From Trema orientale (Eukaryota; Streptophyta; Magnoliopsida; Rosales; Cannabaceae), in contig JXTC01000022.1 of the NCBI GenBank assembly GCA_002914845.1, positions 785,272 to 849,271 on the forward strand: a stretch of DNA of 64,000 nucleotides, given 5' to 3'. Position 1 is the first letter of the stretch, and each line of letters opens with the position of its first letter. Shown piece after piece: positions 50,474 to 61,770 of this stretch. Under the pieces are notes generated by a model that ran no database searches, was not told where the DNA came from, and saw only the letters and a list, made by a program, of their open reading frames with translations. The position numbers and the translations under genes were made by a program.

Positions 50474-50837
50474 TTCAGCTTTTCATGTGAAGAGTTTTTA
50501 GAAAGAAGAGTTCTTAGAGAGAAAAAGGTCGAGAAAATATTTGTTTTGTATTTTGACTGTTTTGATTTTGATTTTGGTTTCGATTATTAATGAGTGGTAT
50601 TGAACGTTGCCATGAGTAGGTCTTATGTTGTGATCGATTGATTGGTAATGCTTCAAAGTGGACCTAATTGGATATTGTGGCTCTTGCACACTTTCCCCTT
50701 TAATTTTGATGCCTTCCCCATTCAAGGACTTGAACACTAAAATTTAGACCAGAAAAGGAAGAGACTTAATTAGGCTTATTATTATCGTTCATGGCCTCGA
50801 ATTTAGTCAACGTGATTTTGGTCTCTGAATTTTTACC
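50474..50837. promoter_or_regulatory. 5' flank of the DUF2358 gene
   Basis: Upstream region of the minus-strand gene. A pyrimidine-rich leader is expected on that strand just before the start codon (TTTCTCTC-type sequence at 50510-50530). No firm TATA element was assigned. Confidence 0.3.
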
Positions 50838-51197
50838 TATTCCGAACTTTTTTTTTTTTTTTTTTTTTTTTATAACTAAAAGGAGAGGAAGGGACGACTA
50901 GCGTGGCAACTCTTTCTGGGTGTGACCATGAGAGCTCCAACCCCGTTCAAGAATGTTCCCCAAGACCCTATCGGCCAGGTCGCCACCACCGGACGGTGGA
51001 ATGAGTCACCTGAACCCCAACCGAGCAACTAGCGAGAACGGCACCCTGGGGCAGAGGCCGGAGGCATGGGCTGGCAGGTAGGTACCCTCACATTTAAGAC
51101 TCCTGAAGGAGTCACCCAGTTCGAACCTGCGACCTCCAACAGGACCAACACCCACGATAACCACTAGACCACATGCTCGGTGGTTATTCCGAACTTT
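50838..51197 (-). mobile_element. tRNA-derived SINE with intact target duplication
   Basis: On the minus strand this starts with a tRNA-like head containing the Pol III A box TGGTCTAGTGG (51161-51171) and B box GGTTCGAACTG (51118-51128). It continues into a GC-rich body and ends in a long A tail (T run 50848-50871 on the plus strand). The body spans 50851-51184, about 334 bp. The direct repeats TATTCCGAACTTT at 50838-50850 and 51185-51197 flank it. The perfect 13-bp duplication, uninterrupted tail and GC-rich body in AT-rich surroundings say it is young. Confidence 0.88.
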
Positions 51198-54100
51198 ATT
51201 TGTACTGTTGGCTTTTCAGTTCAAAAATCATCAAATTTAAAAGAGATAATCTCTAAAATACTATTCTCTATTATGACTAAATACCACATTTAATTCATTA
51301 TTTTCAAAAAATAAAAAATATCTCCTCTATTTTCAAATAAGAAGAAATATATTTGTATCTTTTTGGTCAAACTTATAACGTGAAATATTTAAAATACCAT
51401 TTACATATACTTTAAAAACCTATTATGGAATATGACCCTATTATCTAATTAATTCTTTTTAAATAAAAAAATTAAAAAATGAAAATAATACTTTTTTTCA
51501 AGTTATAAAAAAAAAAGTTGATAATGTATTTTTTTTACAATAATTTTTGAGATATTCTTTTTTTTTTAAAGAAAAAATTTAGGAATCAGTTATTTGGATA
51601 TCAATCTCCTATGGTATTATTGCCATTTAGGGGAAAAAAGTTATCAAAAATTTGACCAGAAAGAGAAAAAAGGTTACTTTTTTTTTCCCCTATTTTAGAA
51701 TATAGAGATGATACGTTTGGGTTTATAAGAATAAAGTGTTGAATGTTATATTTTATTAAACTAGAAGGGGTATTTTTGAGGTAATACGAATTTAAAATGC
51801 TTATTTAATATTCAATTTATAACAAATGAAATACCTATATAAATTCAAGGGATAAAAAAAAAATATCACCTAGAGTTTTTCTAAAATGCTCAATATAATT
51901 CAATTTTCATAAATAACAAAAATATCCCTTTAGATTAACAAATAAGTACAAATTTCACCTCTTTATCTAATTTGCTCAAACTTAAGTAAGAAATTTTCTT
52001 AAAATGACAAACTACCCTTATCTAAACATATTAATTAGCATAAAAAAATGAACAATTTCCTTTAAAAGAAATTATATAAGAATTTTAATGCACTAAAGCT
52101 TCTTATTTTTATCTCTTTTTTTTCCTTCCATCCACCAATATTCAGTGTTTTCCTTTTAATTATACTTTTGTGATTACAAGTTTAGGGGACTGTAATTTTG
52201 TCTTTCTACTTGTTAATTTTGACAAATAAGATTGAAGGGTGAAATTTGTATCAATTTGCAAATCCAAAGAGATTTTTTGTTACTAATGAAAACTAGGGGA
52301 TATTCTGAAAATTTCATCAAATAGAGGAGATGTTTTTGTTATTGTCCTTAAAGTCAAATTAAGATCAAAATAGTACAAAATGCATAATTTGAGGGTTAAA
52401 GTACGAAGACAATTGGTGAAATTAACTTTTTTTTTTCTTCTAAGGTTAAAAATTCGAATATTATTTCCTATTACATTATAGTAACTTCCTCCAAGGACAT
52501 TTTTAATTTTTTTTCCCCTTTTGGTAAAGATACTTAGCTTGGTTAGGTTAATTTTTATTTTTCTTTTGGCTGAAGGGTGTCCGTGTCAAGTTACATTTAT
52601 GAAACAAAATCGTGATAAATTAGTTATTTTTTTTAAAGAATGAATTAGTTATGTTTTAGATCATTAGAACAAAAATAAGTTAATTTTATAACTAAATTAA
52701 AATTAATATATTAACAAACAAATACTAAAAAATTCAATTAATGACGCAAAAAATTGGATTATTTTTTTAATGTTTCTTAATTAATTTTATATTTGAATTA
52801 CTAAATAAATATAAATGGCTAAAGTTTAAAGTATATTGGTGAACTCAATAATAAAATTGGTGTTTGACACACAAATTATCACAAATTTTAAATCTGAAGA
52901 AAAATGTTTATATTAGCCATAGTACATTATATAAACTAAACCAACAATCGAAATTAAGGTATAACAATTTATTTCTCCTACTTAAATATTTTACTATTTA
53001 TGAATTGACCATGATACCCTTAAATTTAACAAATTTTAAATTGATGTGTCAACCGTGCAACAATATGAAAATTAAGGTAATATACTATCTAAGTTGGAAA
53101 CTCGGTTCTAGTGAACCTAAATATCAGGATTAATGGCACTAATTAATAATTATTGGCATTTACACCCAGAAAAAAAAAAAAAAAGCAAAACAAAGAAACA
53201 AAAACCAATTTCAAAAAAGAAAAAGAAAAAAGAAACAAAAACAAAACAAATAAACAACTAGTTTTGGCCAAAAAATGAGAGAAGAGATACTTTATAGGAG
53301 AATGGTAGTTTTTGCTATTAATCCAATCGAAGAAACAACTTATTTGTTCTTTCGTATTTTGTTTTTGGATCTTCACTGGTCAATAGTATTCTAAATTATA
53401 ATATGTGCATATATCTAAAGTCTCTCTTACTAGCTTGATTAGGTTCTTGGAAAATATCCGTTGACATCCTTTTATTTTATTTATGAGGACTTGGAAGACC
53501 TATTATATGTTATTTGAAATAGATAACACAACTTAGCCGATGACAGAAATGTCAAGTTTGAAATGAACTATAATGAGGATCGGTTTTCCAATTTGGTGGC
53601 CTAATTATCTTGTTTGTCTGCTTATATGCATGGATAACGTTATCTGTTTTCCTGACGAATAACCATAAAAACAAGGGACAAAAGGAAGTAGAAGGCATCC
53701 TTTGAGGCATTCTCCAAGCATATTCCAATAATGTAATTAAAACTGTCTTAGAATCTCTTCACGGAGATGGTACATTCTTTTCTAGGTACCCAAGTTTGGA
53801 ATTATTCATATTAACTAAAATACAAACCAGTACACTATGTCAAACTATCCATGTAACTTTTAACTTAATAATATAATCTCTCTCTTAGATGACGAGATGT
53901 TAGAATCTCTTCTAGTAATGTTAATCATGTCTTAATTGTCGATTCAGCATGGATAAGTAAAGGCATGTTTTCCAGCTTAAGTTGTTCTCATTCATGATTG
54001 TAATTGTCTATTTTTCACTCGATGATACCGTGCCTAATTGTTTCCATTTTTTAGCTCATGTAGCAATATTCATACGGGTATTTCAATCAAGCTTTGACTA

Positions 54101-54289
54101 ACAAGAAGACGTTTATGCAAATAACAAACTAGTTCAATCCTAACCAGCAACTCCCAATATAAAAATGACACCCAAACAAATTCATCCGTCAAAGGGAAGA
54201 AAATTATGACGAAAAAATTGAAAAATAAAGATGAGGTTCATAGGAGAAGATTCAATATCAATAAACCCTTTGTATACCCCAGTTTTATT
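51198..54289. other. AT-rich gene-free DNA
   Basis: Long A/T-rich stretch with many homopolymers and short degenerate repeats. No exon with family resemblance and no clear transposon ends were found. Confidence 0.55.
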
Positions 54290-55088
54290 CATGAGTAGAG
54301 ATGTCAAATATATCGTGTTGTAACCAACACGGTCGATTTAAATCAGGCACAAATGTACTTTCGCACTGTATCATGTCGTGTCATACCCACTTTTTAGTTG
54401 TGTCGTGTTATGCTAGCTCATATTATCAAATTACTGACTTGACCGTGCTAGTCCATATGCCTGAATGTGCTAGTCTTTTGGGCCAAAATTGGCCTATCTA
54501 ATTAGTAAATTATATTAGTTTTAGTGTTCCTTTTATTAATTTATTTCCAAATAATTCAAATTTATATAAAAAAATAAAGTTAAATTTAATGTAAAATTTT
54601 ATCTTAACTAGGTTTTCTTTGCACCTACTTAATCGTAAATTCATAATTATTTGAAAATTCTTCTTTTTTATTTTGAAGAAAGTTTGTCAAGGTGAAGAAG
54701 TGTCAATAGAGAGTAGAAGTATCTCAACTAGGTTAGCACCCAACTATCTCAATATTCACTTGCTTAATGACCCTTGAAAAATAATTATTATTAATAAGAA
54801 AAATAGAAGAAAATAGTTTAGAGCTTACAACCTGAAAGTAAAAGTGACTAGAAAAGACCTAAAAATAAAAAAGAATTCATATGAGTCATGTTAAAACCTG
54901 ACTAAAAAAAATCCAATAGGAAAAAAGTTCTAGCCAGGAAAAAGAATACTCATTACTCAAGAAGAAACCACTAACGAAAATAATAAAAATGTTTAGGAGT
55001 TAAATCTCTTACAACATAAGAAAGAATAAAATCCTATTCATTTTTCTCATCATTGTTTGATTTTAAGTTTGCAAAATCTTCTTCCATA
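54290..55088. other. repeat-like DNA rich in CGTGT/GTCGTG motifs
   Basis: At 54310-54500 the motifs TCGTGTTGTAACC, TCATGTCGTGTC and TGTGTCGTGTTATG recur. Sequences of this style (strings of CGTGT and GACACG) belong to a common class of plant dispersed repeats, but I cannot assign a family. No gene was seen. Confidence 0.35.
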
Positions 55089-55260
55089 CACTACTAAAAA
55101 AAAGAATAACGATGTCACTTGAACCATGTCATGTTCCATATAAAGCGACATGGTTGAACTCTAACGTCACGTCATTTAAAAGTGATGTAATTGCAGCTCC
55201 TACCATATCGCTTATGAAACGAGCGACGTGGTTGGGAATAATTTGACCAATTACCTTAAA
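55089..55260. mobile_element. possible CACTA-type transposon end
   Basis: CACTACTAAAAAAAAG at 55089 resembles the CACTA terminal inverted repeat. It is followed by short GCGACATGG / ACGTGGTTGG-type repeats of the kind found in subterminal regions of CACTA elements. The matching opposite end was not found, so this is at best a fragment. Confidence 0.3.
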
Positions 55261-56198
55261 TACCTCATCAATTAGTGAACAAATGATATTTTTCTAAATA
55301 GTTCCGGGATTTTTCATATTTTCAAAACTTTAACCTATAAATTCAAACTTTACCCCCACTACGGTCTTTTTTTAAAATGTTGGCTTAAGTACGATTTGGC
55401 CCATTCCAATCATTTATGTATGGTTTTTATTAGAAAACTAGCACATCTTTAATTTCTTATTTCCCTTTCTTCCTCTCATGTCCCGCTCAAATCTGAGGAA
55501 TTTGACCTCGTCTCCTCCACTCTCATAACCGTCGATGTTTGGATCGACAACCCTTGTAGAGTATACTCTCTGGCATTCAAGAAAGAGGATGAGGATCTTG
55601 TGTGAATCATCGAGTTTGTTCTCGTTCTCATTCGGGTTAATATTAAAGGGATTATGGTATAAGGCCTCCACTATCACAGCTCCGCCATTGTTGATTGGTT
55701 AGTTCTTTTCTCTGAATGTACTTTCAAGTTTTATTAATTTTATTATATCTTCTATTCTGTTCTTTTGTGTTTACTTGATTTTTCACCATTTCAAATCAAT
55801 CAATACAAGTGTTTAAAATGTAAATGGGCTCAAAATTTGGATGTCTTTGGGGAATAACTTGCAAGAGGGAATATATGAATGGGCTTTTAAGCCAAATGGC
55901 CGAATTTTGGTTCACCTTTTGAAAAATGACCATTTTCAAACACTGTTAAACAATGGCCAAATTTTGAAACTTATTTGAAAAATAGTCTTGTTTTACATTT
56001 AATAGATCAAAATATATTGATTTATTTTTTTAAAAAAATAATCTAAAACTAGACATTTAACAAAATAAAATTATAAAATGGCCTTTTATTACATAGGTGT
56101 TAAAAACCGCCATTTTTTAAATTAATCTAAAAAAAAAGTACATTCCCTATAAATACTCTATAAGAATCTCATATCTTAAATTTATCCAAATTAAAGAG
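55261..56198. other. intergenic, no assigned gene
   Basis: A somewhat GC-richer patch at 55440-55680 has open frames on both strands but no family that I recognise. The rest is AT-rich with a repeated AATGGCCAAATTTTG motif near 55950. Confidence 0.35.
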
Positions 56199-56490
56199 GA
56201 GAAATTTAGGTGAATGATCAAGATTTTAAATTTGATTAAGTAGATGCCCACTTTTAAACTTTTATAGCTAAATGTCCAGGTATATATATTTTTACACTTA
56301 GTAAATAAATATATCTACAAATTTTAGTTACTATACTGAAATGTATTGGGTATATAATTTTTTTATACTTGGTATATAAAATTTTGTACTTGATATATAA
56401 ACATATATACTAGACATTTTGCTATAACATTTGACAAAGGGAAATTTACTGAAATTGGGCCCAAAATTTGGCCAAATTTCTACAAGCCAC
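56199..56490 (-). mobile_element. 290-bp Mutator-like fold-back MITE, copy 2
   Basis: The inverted copy of the element at 10796-11085. Read on the minus strand, it has the same order of landmarks: TTGGCCAAATTTTGGGCCCA, AGCAAAATGTCTAG, ACCAAGTATAAAAAAATT and CATCTACTTAATCAAATTT. It is flanked by a perfect 9-bp direct repeat, ATTAAAGAG (56190-56198 and 56491-56499). This fixes the element ends and supports a Mutator-type mechanism. Confidence 0.82.
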
Positions 56491-57278
56491 ATTAAAGAGT
56501 TTATCATTGTTGACACGTGAATCTAATTTACGATGGGATTAACTTGTTTCTTAGTAGAACAAATTATGGTTATCTGCAAAAAATTATCTGGAAGTATAGT
56601 CATTCTGTAAATTTAACCTTATCTTTTGACTTGTACAAAATTATATCTCAATGTTTTAAATATTCCCAAATTTTTACCTTCTGCATATAAATTAACCAAC
56701 AAATTTTTTATCAAACACGGAATCTGACTTGAGGATATGTTATTTCTGCTGACTTGAGGATATGTAATTATTTCTTAAAGATATAAGTATCCATTAACCT
56801 TTTTTGGAGCTTATTTCCTGATTTTGTGAAGATTCACGCACTTTCGAGCATTTTGTGCGGTATCTGGGAGGATGACTTCGCATGTGAGAAGAAATTTCGA
56901 CACTGAAAAATGCTCAAAATTTCTTTTTAAAGCAATGATTACTTGTCATATTAATTACTATGCATTTACCATAGTAATTGGTATTTCGAGATTTCTTCTT
57001 GTATGTGTTTATGTTTGGATATCTTGTTGTGTGTGGCAACTATTAGTTTATTTTTCACATTTACAGGATTAGTATTGATTGAGAAACTAGATAATATATG
57101 CTCCAAAAATATTCTAATTTTGATCCCTAAGCTCAAGTTAATAAACTTCTAAAATCTATGATTTTTGACTAAAATACCTCTAAAAAAACAAAAGCAAAAT
57201 ATCTCTTGAAAAAAATTCTTTAAATCTTCAAGAAACAAATTTGAAAACTAAGTTTAAATGGAATATGTATAATCTAAA

Positions 57279-58350
57279 ATAATTATTACTAAGTTTCGAG
57301 AAGTTATGAGATAATTTATGTATAAAATCAATTTTGGGTTAATTTTTGCGACTTTTATAAAAAAAAAAATGGCAATAATGGGAAAAAAATTTTGATTATT
57401 TTTTTTAATGATTTTTGGGGGGAAAAAGTGTCATCTTTCAATAAAGGTGCTATTTTCGATAAATTTCTCTAACTTCGGTTACAATTTTAATAAAAGGTAA
57501 CATTTTCTATAGAATTTCGATGAAAGTGCTATTTTCGATAATTTTTAACAATTTTTAGTGGTTCTAATGATTTTCGACGTTTTTGATAAAAATCATATAA
57601 AATCGTTGAAAACCATCAAAATTCTTTATAGGAGTAGCAATTCAGACCATCGAAATTCTTTATAGGAGTAGCAATTCAGACTGCAGCACGACAATCCAAA
57701 GCGAGGACCATATGACTTTTTGCATGTTAGTATTGAAGAAAATTTGTGCTAGAAATTTGGTCGACACGAATTTATTAAAAATTAAAAACAAAAAAGGTTC
57801 ATGTCGATCCGCCAAACCTAAAATTGACCCGCCAATAAATAGATAAATAATTAGACTATAAAAATACTATAATTTAATTTTTACTACTATTACTATAGAT
57901 TTATTTAAATTGTACAATTTATGTGTTTAATATTATAGATTACTAGTAAAATTTACAAATTACTCAATTTATTTGTCTTGAAATAAGATATAATAGCCTA
58001 AAAGTTGAAAATAAAAGTAAAAATAATACAGACACAAACGGTTTGGTGGGTTAAATGCTTTTCATCTAAATAGGTTGAGTTGGTCGAGTTTGGGCCAACT
58101 CGGTTTGAGTGCGATAAGGTAAATGTTGAGGTTTTTATGACGTGATGGGTCACGAGTCGAGTTCGGGTTAATAGTATTCGTGTATATTATGGACATTAAC
58201 CCAATACGAATTCGACTGGCCAACCTGAATTGTTACCCTTAATTTTCGACTATTATTGTGAAGTTTGTTAAAATTCGTGAAAATTAACCCAAGATTGAAT
58301 TTTAAACATAAATTACCTCATAACGTCCAAAACTTAATAATAAATTATTC
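57279..58350. repeat. inverted-repeat-bounded element, about 1.07 kb
   Basis: An arm of about 80 bp at 57279-57358 (with AAGTTATGAGATAATTTATG and TTTTGGGTTAATTTTTGCGA) recurs inverted at about 58266-58350. Roughly 900 bp lies between. The interior holds a 34-bp tandem duplication (57613-57646 and 57647-57680). It also holds a GC-richer part with TCGAGTTTGGGCCAACTCGG and GGGTTAATAGTATTCGTG, similar in style to the widespread plant GGGTTAAT/CGTGT repeats. No coding frame was found. It could be a non-autonomous DNA transposon with a nested insertion. Confidence 0.5.
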
Positions 58351-58739
58351 AAAACTTTATGCAGAGCATATATAGACAAAGACATTGTGATAATAACTCA
58401 GATTTGAGAAACGAAGTATGCCCTAAAATTTTCGAAAGTATTTCCATTTAAAAATTGTCTAAATGCATAGTGTTCAGAGGTTTATTAATTAAGCATATGG
58501 GTCAAATATAGTTTTTTGGACCATATTTAATAAAATTTCTATTGATTTTGCAATTATTTCTCAACAATTCATATGCCCAGAGTTACTCATTGATATCTCC
58601 ACATTTATTTATATATGATTTTCTTGAATGACAATACTAGATAGAGTACATACTCCAAAAAAATATTATAGCTGAAAATAATGGCTTAGCAATTGTTTGC
58701 TAAAAGTCCCCAATGACAGTCACAACAATTTTTTATTTA

Positions 58740-59300
58740 TCTATTTTTTTTTAATTTAGTTCTAGTAACGAAAATGATTGCTCATAATCAAATTCGTCAA
58801 TAGAAACTAACAACTAATTTGATTACTAGAAACTAGAAATTAATTTGGGTATTGGTTTTCAACTTTACCAATCTTGTAACTGGTATCCATTTACAATATT
58901 TGTAAAATGTAACCAAAAAACAATTGGCTTTCTATTAATAACCTTAATCCAATTTTTTTTTTACCAATAACCAAAATCTAATTTAGTTATTAGTTACCAG
59001 TAACAAGACACCAACTTTGTAACTAGTCACTCTAAAAACTATTAACCAATTCTATTATTGGAAATTGGTCACCAATTTTTTAGTTGGTTGCTCTTGAAAC
59101 TGATATCTAAATTAGCTATTAGAAACTGTTTAAACCGATAATGAAATGAGATACTAAAATCCAAAAACTAAATGGTTACTAATTAATCTAATATTAATCA
59201 GTAATTAGAGTAACCAACGAGAAAATTCAATAACACAATAAAAAAAAAACCTTTGTTATTAACCAATAAAAATAAATGGAAGCTGAAAACTAAATTAGTT
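58740..59300. repeat. degenerate short-motif array (GTTACTAATT/ATTGGT type)
   Basis: The stretch is built from many variants, on both strands, of the motifs TTGGTTACTAA, ACTAGAAACT, ACCAATAACC and TTGGAAATTGG. Dense, bidirectional short repeats of this kind are typical of subterminal regions of hAT or CACTA elements, but no ends or transposase were seen. Confidence 0.45.
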
Positions 59301-59339
59301 ACGGAAGAAATAATGTTAAAATATATAATTAAACAATTT

Positions 59340-59910
59340 TTCTATTTTTTTTAAATAAAAATGAGCTCATCAAGGGAATATCATTACTTGAAGCAAAAGA
59401 GCTTCAATTACAAAAAAGTATAAAGATTAAAATTTCAAACTCCTCAAAAAAAGAATACGAAAAGTAGATTACAAATACAACAGCAACAAGATTTGTAGGT
59501 TATTATAATTCTCCAAGATAAGAGGATAATAAGGGTCACCAGCATTATCTTCAACACTAGCTCCTGAATTGTATTCTTAGCGGGGTAGACTATATTTTTC
59601 TAACACCAATTGAGTTCTATGTCCATTGAAAAAATAATCCATCAACCTAACAGATCTAAATCAAAGAAGAAAATCTTTGATCCAAGATTTGACAAATAGA
59701 TTTAAAAATTCACACAAAAGGTAAAACTGCAAATCAGATTTAGATTTGGACTTATTAGAAAATTAGGAAAAAAATAAAAAAATCTCATATCCCTGCAAAA
59801 GGTCGAGGAGAGAGGTCAAGGAGAAAGAATAGGAGAGGGAGGACGAGAGGCCTAAGATGGACCGGGAGACGCTCCCTCTCGGGAGAGCAACAATGGAGCT
59901 TCTTTTATGA
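59340..59910 (-). repeat. dispersed retroposon-like repeat, copy 2
   Basis: A diverged, inverted copy of 8660-9262. Read on the minus strand, the landmarks appear in the same order: a CT-rich part with CTCGTCCTCCCTCTCC, then TTTAGATCTGTTAGG, then AGTCTACCCCGCTAAGAATA, then GGAGCTAGTGTTGAAG, and an end with TATTCCCTTGATGAGCTC. The shared part is nearly 600 bp. No ORF was found. Confidence 0.6.
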
Positions 59911-60919
59911 AAGAGAGAGAGAAAGAGAGATTGATATAGTTAAAGAGTTAAAAGGATAGAAATATTGATGGAAAAAAGTAAAAAAGAGACAGCTTTTGTC
60001 AAAGAACTTTTTAATCCAAAATTAAGGGAAGTAAATTATCTTCCTACAATGAATTTCGGTTCTTTTTTTTTTTTTTTTTTCATTAAACTTTCTTTTAAAT
60101 TATGCTTCCTGAGCTTTAATCCTAACTTTCTTCACCGCTTACACCGCCGTGTGAGTCTCTTCCAAACAAATTTGTCCATCAGTAATGGGTAAGACTGAAC
60201 ATGTGAGAGGATCCAAACGAATTCTCCTTTTATTTCCCCCCGTACGTAGGTAGCACCGAGTTACTTACGTACGGGGGTCAAGGAGTTACAGGGTTCTTAA
60301 ACAAGGAGGAGTCGATGACCCAGTCCATGACCCCGTCCACGTGGCATATTGTTATAGCAAGGTCTTACTGTTGCATTTTGTTATATCTCTTTAAGAGTTT
60401 CCGTACAAGCTTACGCCTCAAGCTTGAGTTTCTTCACAGAGTATGTATTTCTCAGTGTAGCATGTCTAAGGCTCAAAGATCTGGCTACGCTTACTCGCCT
60501 TTTTCAATTAAGAAATCAACCACATTCGTAATGCAAAGCTCTGTATTCCTAACAATGCAACCATAAGAGACAATCAATAGCCATAAAAACTCCGAGTCTG
60601 TAAAACTAAGTCCCCGTTTTATCTTTTGTTTTATGTCAATTCAATTAGAAAGAAGATACATGAGTAATACCAAGTCCAAATCCAATTATTTTAACTATAA
60701 TTATACATTTTGTACGGAATTTGTGGCTTTACCTTTATATCCCTTTTAGAGGAATTCCCTCAACTTAATACCTTAATCTGTAAAAATTCATTTTACTTCA
60801 CTAAAAGGTTAAATCCGTTACGGGGACTAAGAAAATTAATCTTAATCTTGTGGCATCTTTCTCAAGAAACTGAAAATTGTTTTACATTTTCCGAGATAAA
60901 TCACATCGTTTTCTTCTTT

Positions 60920-60950
<31 letters not shown>

Positions 60951-61025
60951 CAAATACAAAAAGATAAAAAAGAATATAGGAACATCTGAATGCATAAGCC
61001 TCAGGAAAAGAAGAGACAAACGCCA
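59911..61025. other. intergenic, with a short perfect-like palindrome
   Basis: Contains the palindrome at 60237-60277 (CCCCCGTACGTAGGTA, 9-base loop, TACTTACGTACGGGGG; one mismatch). The rest includes open frames with no recognised family. A/T homopolymers mark the approach to the snoRNA cluster (60919-60950). Confidence 0.5.
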
Positions 61026-61102
61026 GAATCTCAGCTCCCAAAATCTATTTCGGCAACGTACAGCGCTGAAAACGCTATCAAAATTTAGCGCATCAGAGAC
61101 TC
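61026..61102 (-). ncRNA. candidate box C/D snoRNA 3
   Basis: On the minus strand, a stem GAGTC/GATTC (one G-U pair) closes about 77 nt with a C-like box CTGATGC just inside the 5' arm and a D box CTGA just inside the 3' arm. The likely guide is the stretch before box D, AAATAGATTTTGGGAG. The C box departs from consensus at two positions, so this is the weakest of the three. It shares GAGTCTCTGATG with the first snoRNA candidate. Confidence 0.35.
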
Positions 61103-61244
61103 TAATTTATTGCCTTCATATCTCCAAATTCAATCACATTATATAAAAATAAAATTAAAAATAAAAACTTTAGATCTAAAAAAACCCAAAAAAAAAAAAA
61201 AAACAAACTTTGATTTTGGAAGAAATAAAAAAATAAAAATAAAA

Positions 61245-61331
61245 GGGCTCAGTATTGTTTAGTTGGACATCAACAAGCTCCAGTTGAAGCTTTCATAGTT
61301 TGATGGTATAAAAATTAATCGTCACTGCCTC
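61245..61331 (-). ncRNA. candidate box C/D snoRNA 2
   Basis: On the minus strand: a short stem GGC/GCC, C box GTGACGA (one change from RTGATGA), an internal C'-like TTGATGT, a degenerate D' (CTGG) and D box CTGA at 61249-61252. The antisense stretch before box D is CCAACTAAACAATA. I could not match the guide to an rRNA position from memory. It is surrounded by A/T-rich spacers. Confidence 0.42.
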
Positions 61332-61401
61332 CAGATATAAAAGGCTAAACCCTAAAATTAAAAAAAAAAAATTAAAAAATAAAAATCGAACAGAGAGAGA
61401 G

Positions 61402-61477
61402 GGCCTCAGAAAGCTAGATTCGGTTAATACATCAGAGACTCAGATGGTACGGACAAATTTTCATAACATCACAGGCC
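61402..61477 (-). ncRNA. candidate box C/D snoRNA 1
   Basis: The best of the cluster. On the minus strand, 76 nt are closed by GGCC/GGCC. Box C is GTGATGT (61466-61472), D' is CTGA (61440-61443), C' is CTGATGT (61429-61435) and box D is CTGA (61406-61409), all in the canonical order and spacing. The two possible guides are GAAAATTTGTCCGTACCAT before D' and ACCGAATCTAGCTTT before D. Box C differs from consensus only in its last base. The rRNA target was not identified. Confidence 0.5.
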
Positions 61478-61615
61478 ATGAATGTTACTGATTTGAACCA
61501 CAAACAACAACTAAAAAAACCTTGAACGAGGCCATGACAGTAAGGTCTAGAATTCGAGGAATTATAAGTAGAAGACGAAGAAGACGAGTCTGAGAAAATT
61601 GAGTGTAGAAAGGGG

Positions 61616-61660
61616 GTTTATATAGTTGCGAGAGGGCACCTCCATTGAAACCCTAATACG
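61616..61660 (-). promoter_or_regulatory. telo-box and TATA promoter of the snoRNA cluster
   Basis: On the minus strand, TTAGGGTTT (61648-61656) precedes CTATATAAAC (61616-61625), about 140 bp upstream of the first snoRNA candidate. Telo-box plus TATA is the common promoter design of plant snoRNA and ribosomal-protein genes. The downstream sequence, with CTCAGACTCGTCTTCTTCG, looks like a transcript leader. Confidence 0.5.
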
Positions 61661-61770
61661 CTGATCATGACTCGAAATTACCATACTATCCCCCCAATTA
61701 GTTTTTGGACTTTTGGGGTTGGCCGCTGGCCCTTGTGTCGGTTTAGATTTTCGGAATTTTCGTTTTTTCT

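Noticed and set aside
55438-55677. Minus-strand open frame of 79 codons as a gene
   Set aside because: No family resemblance, no splice context that I could support, and an open frame on the other strand as well.
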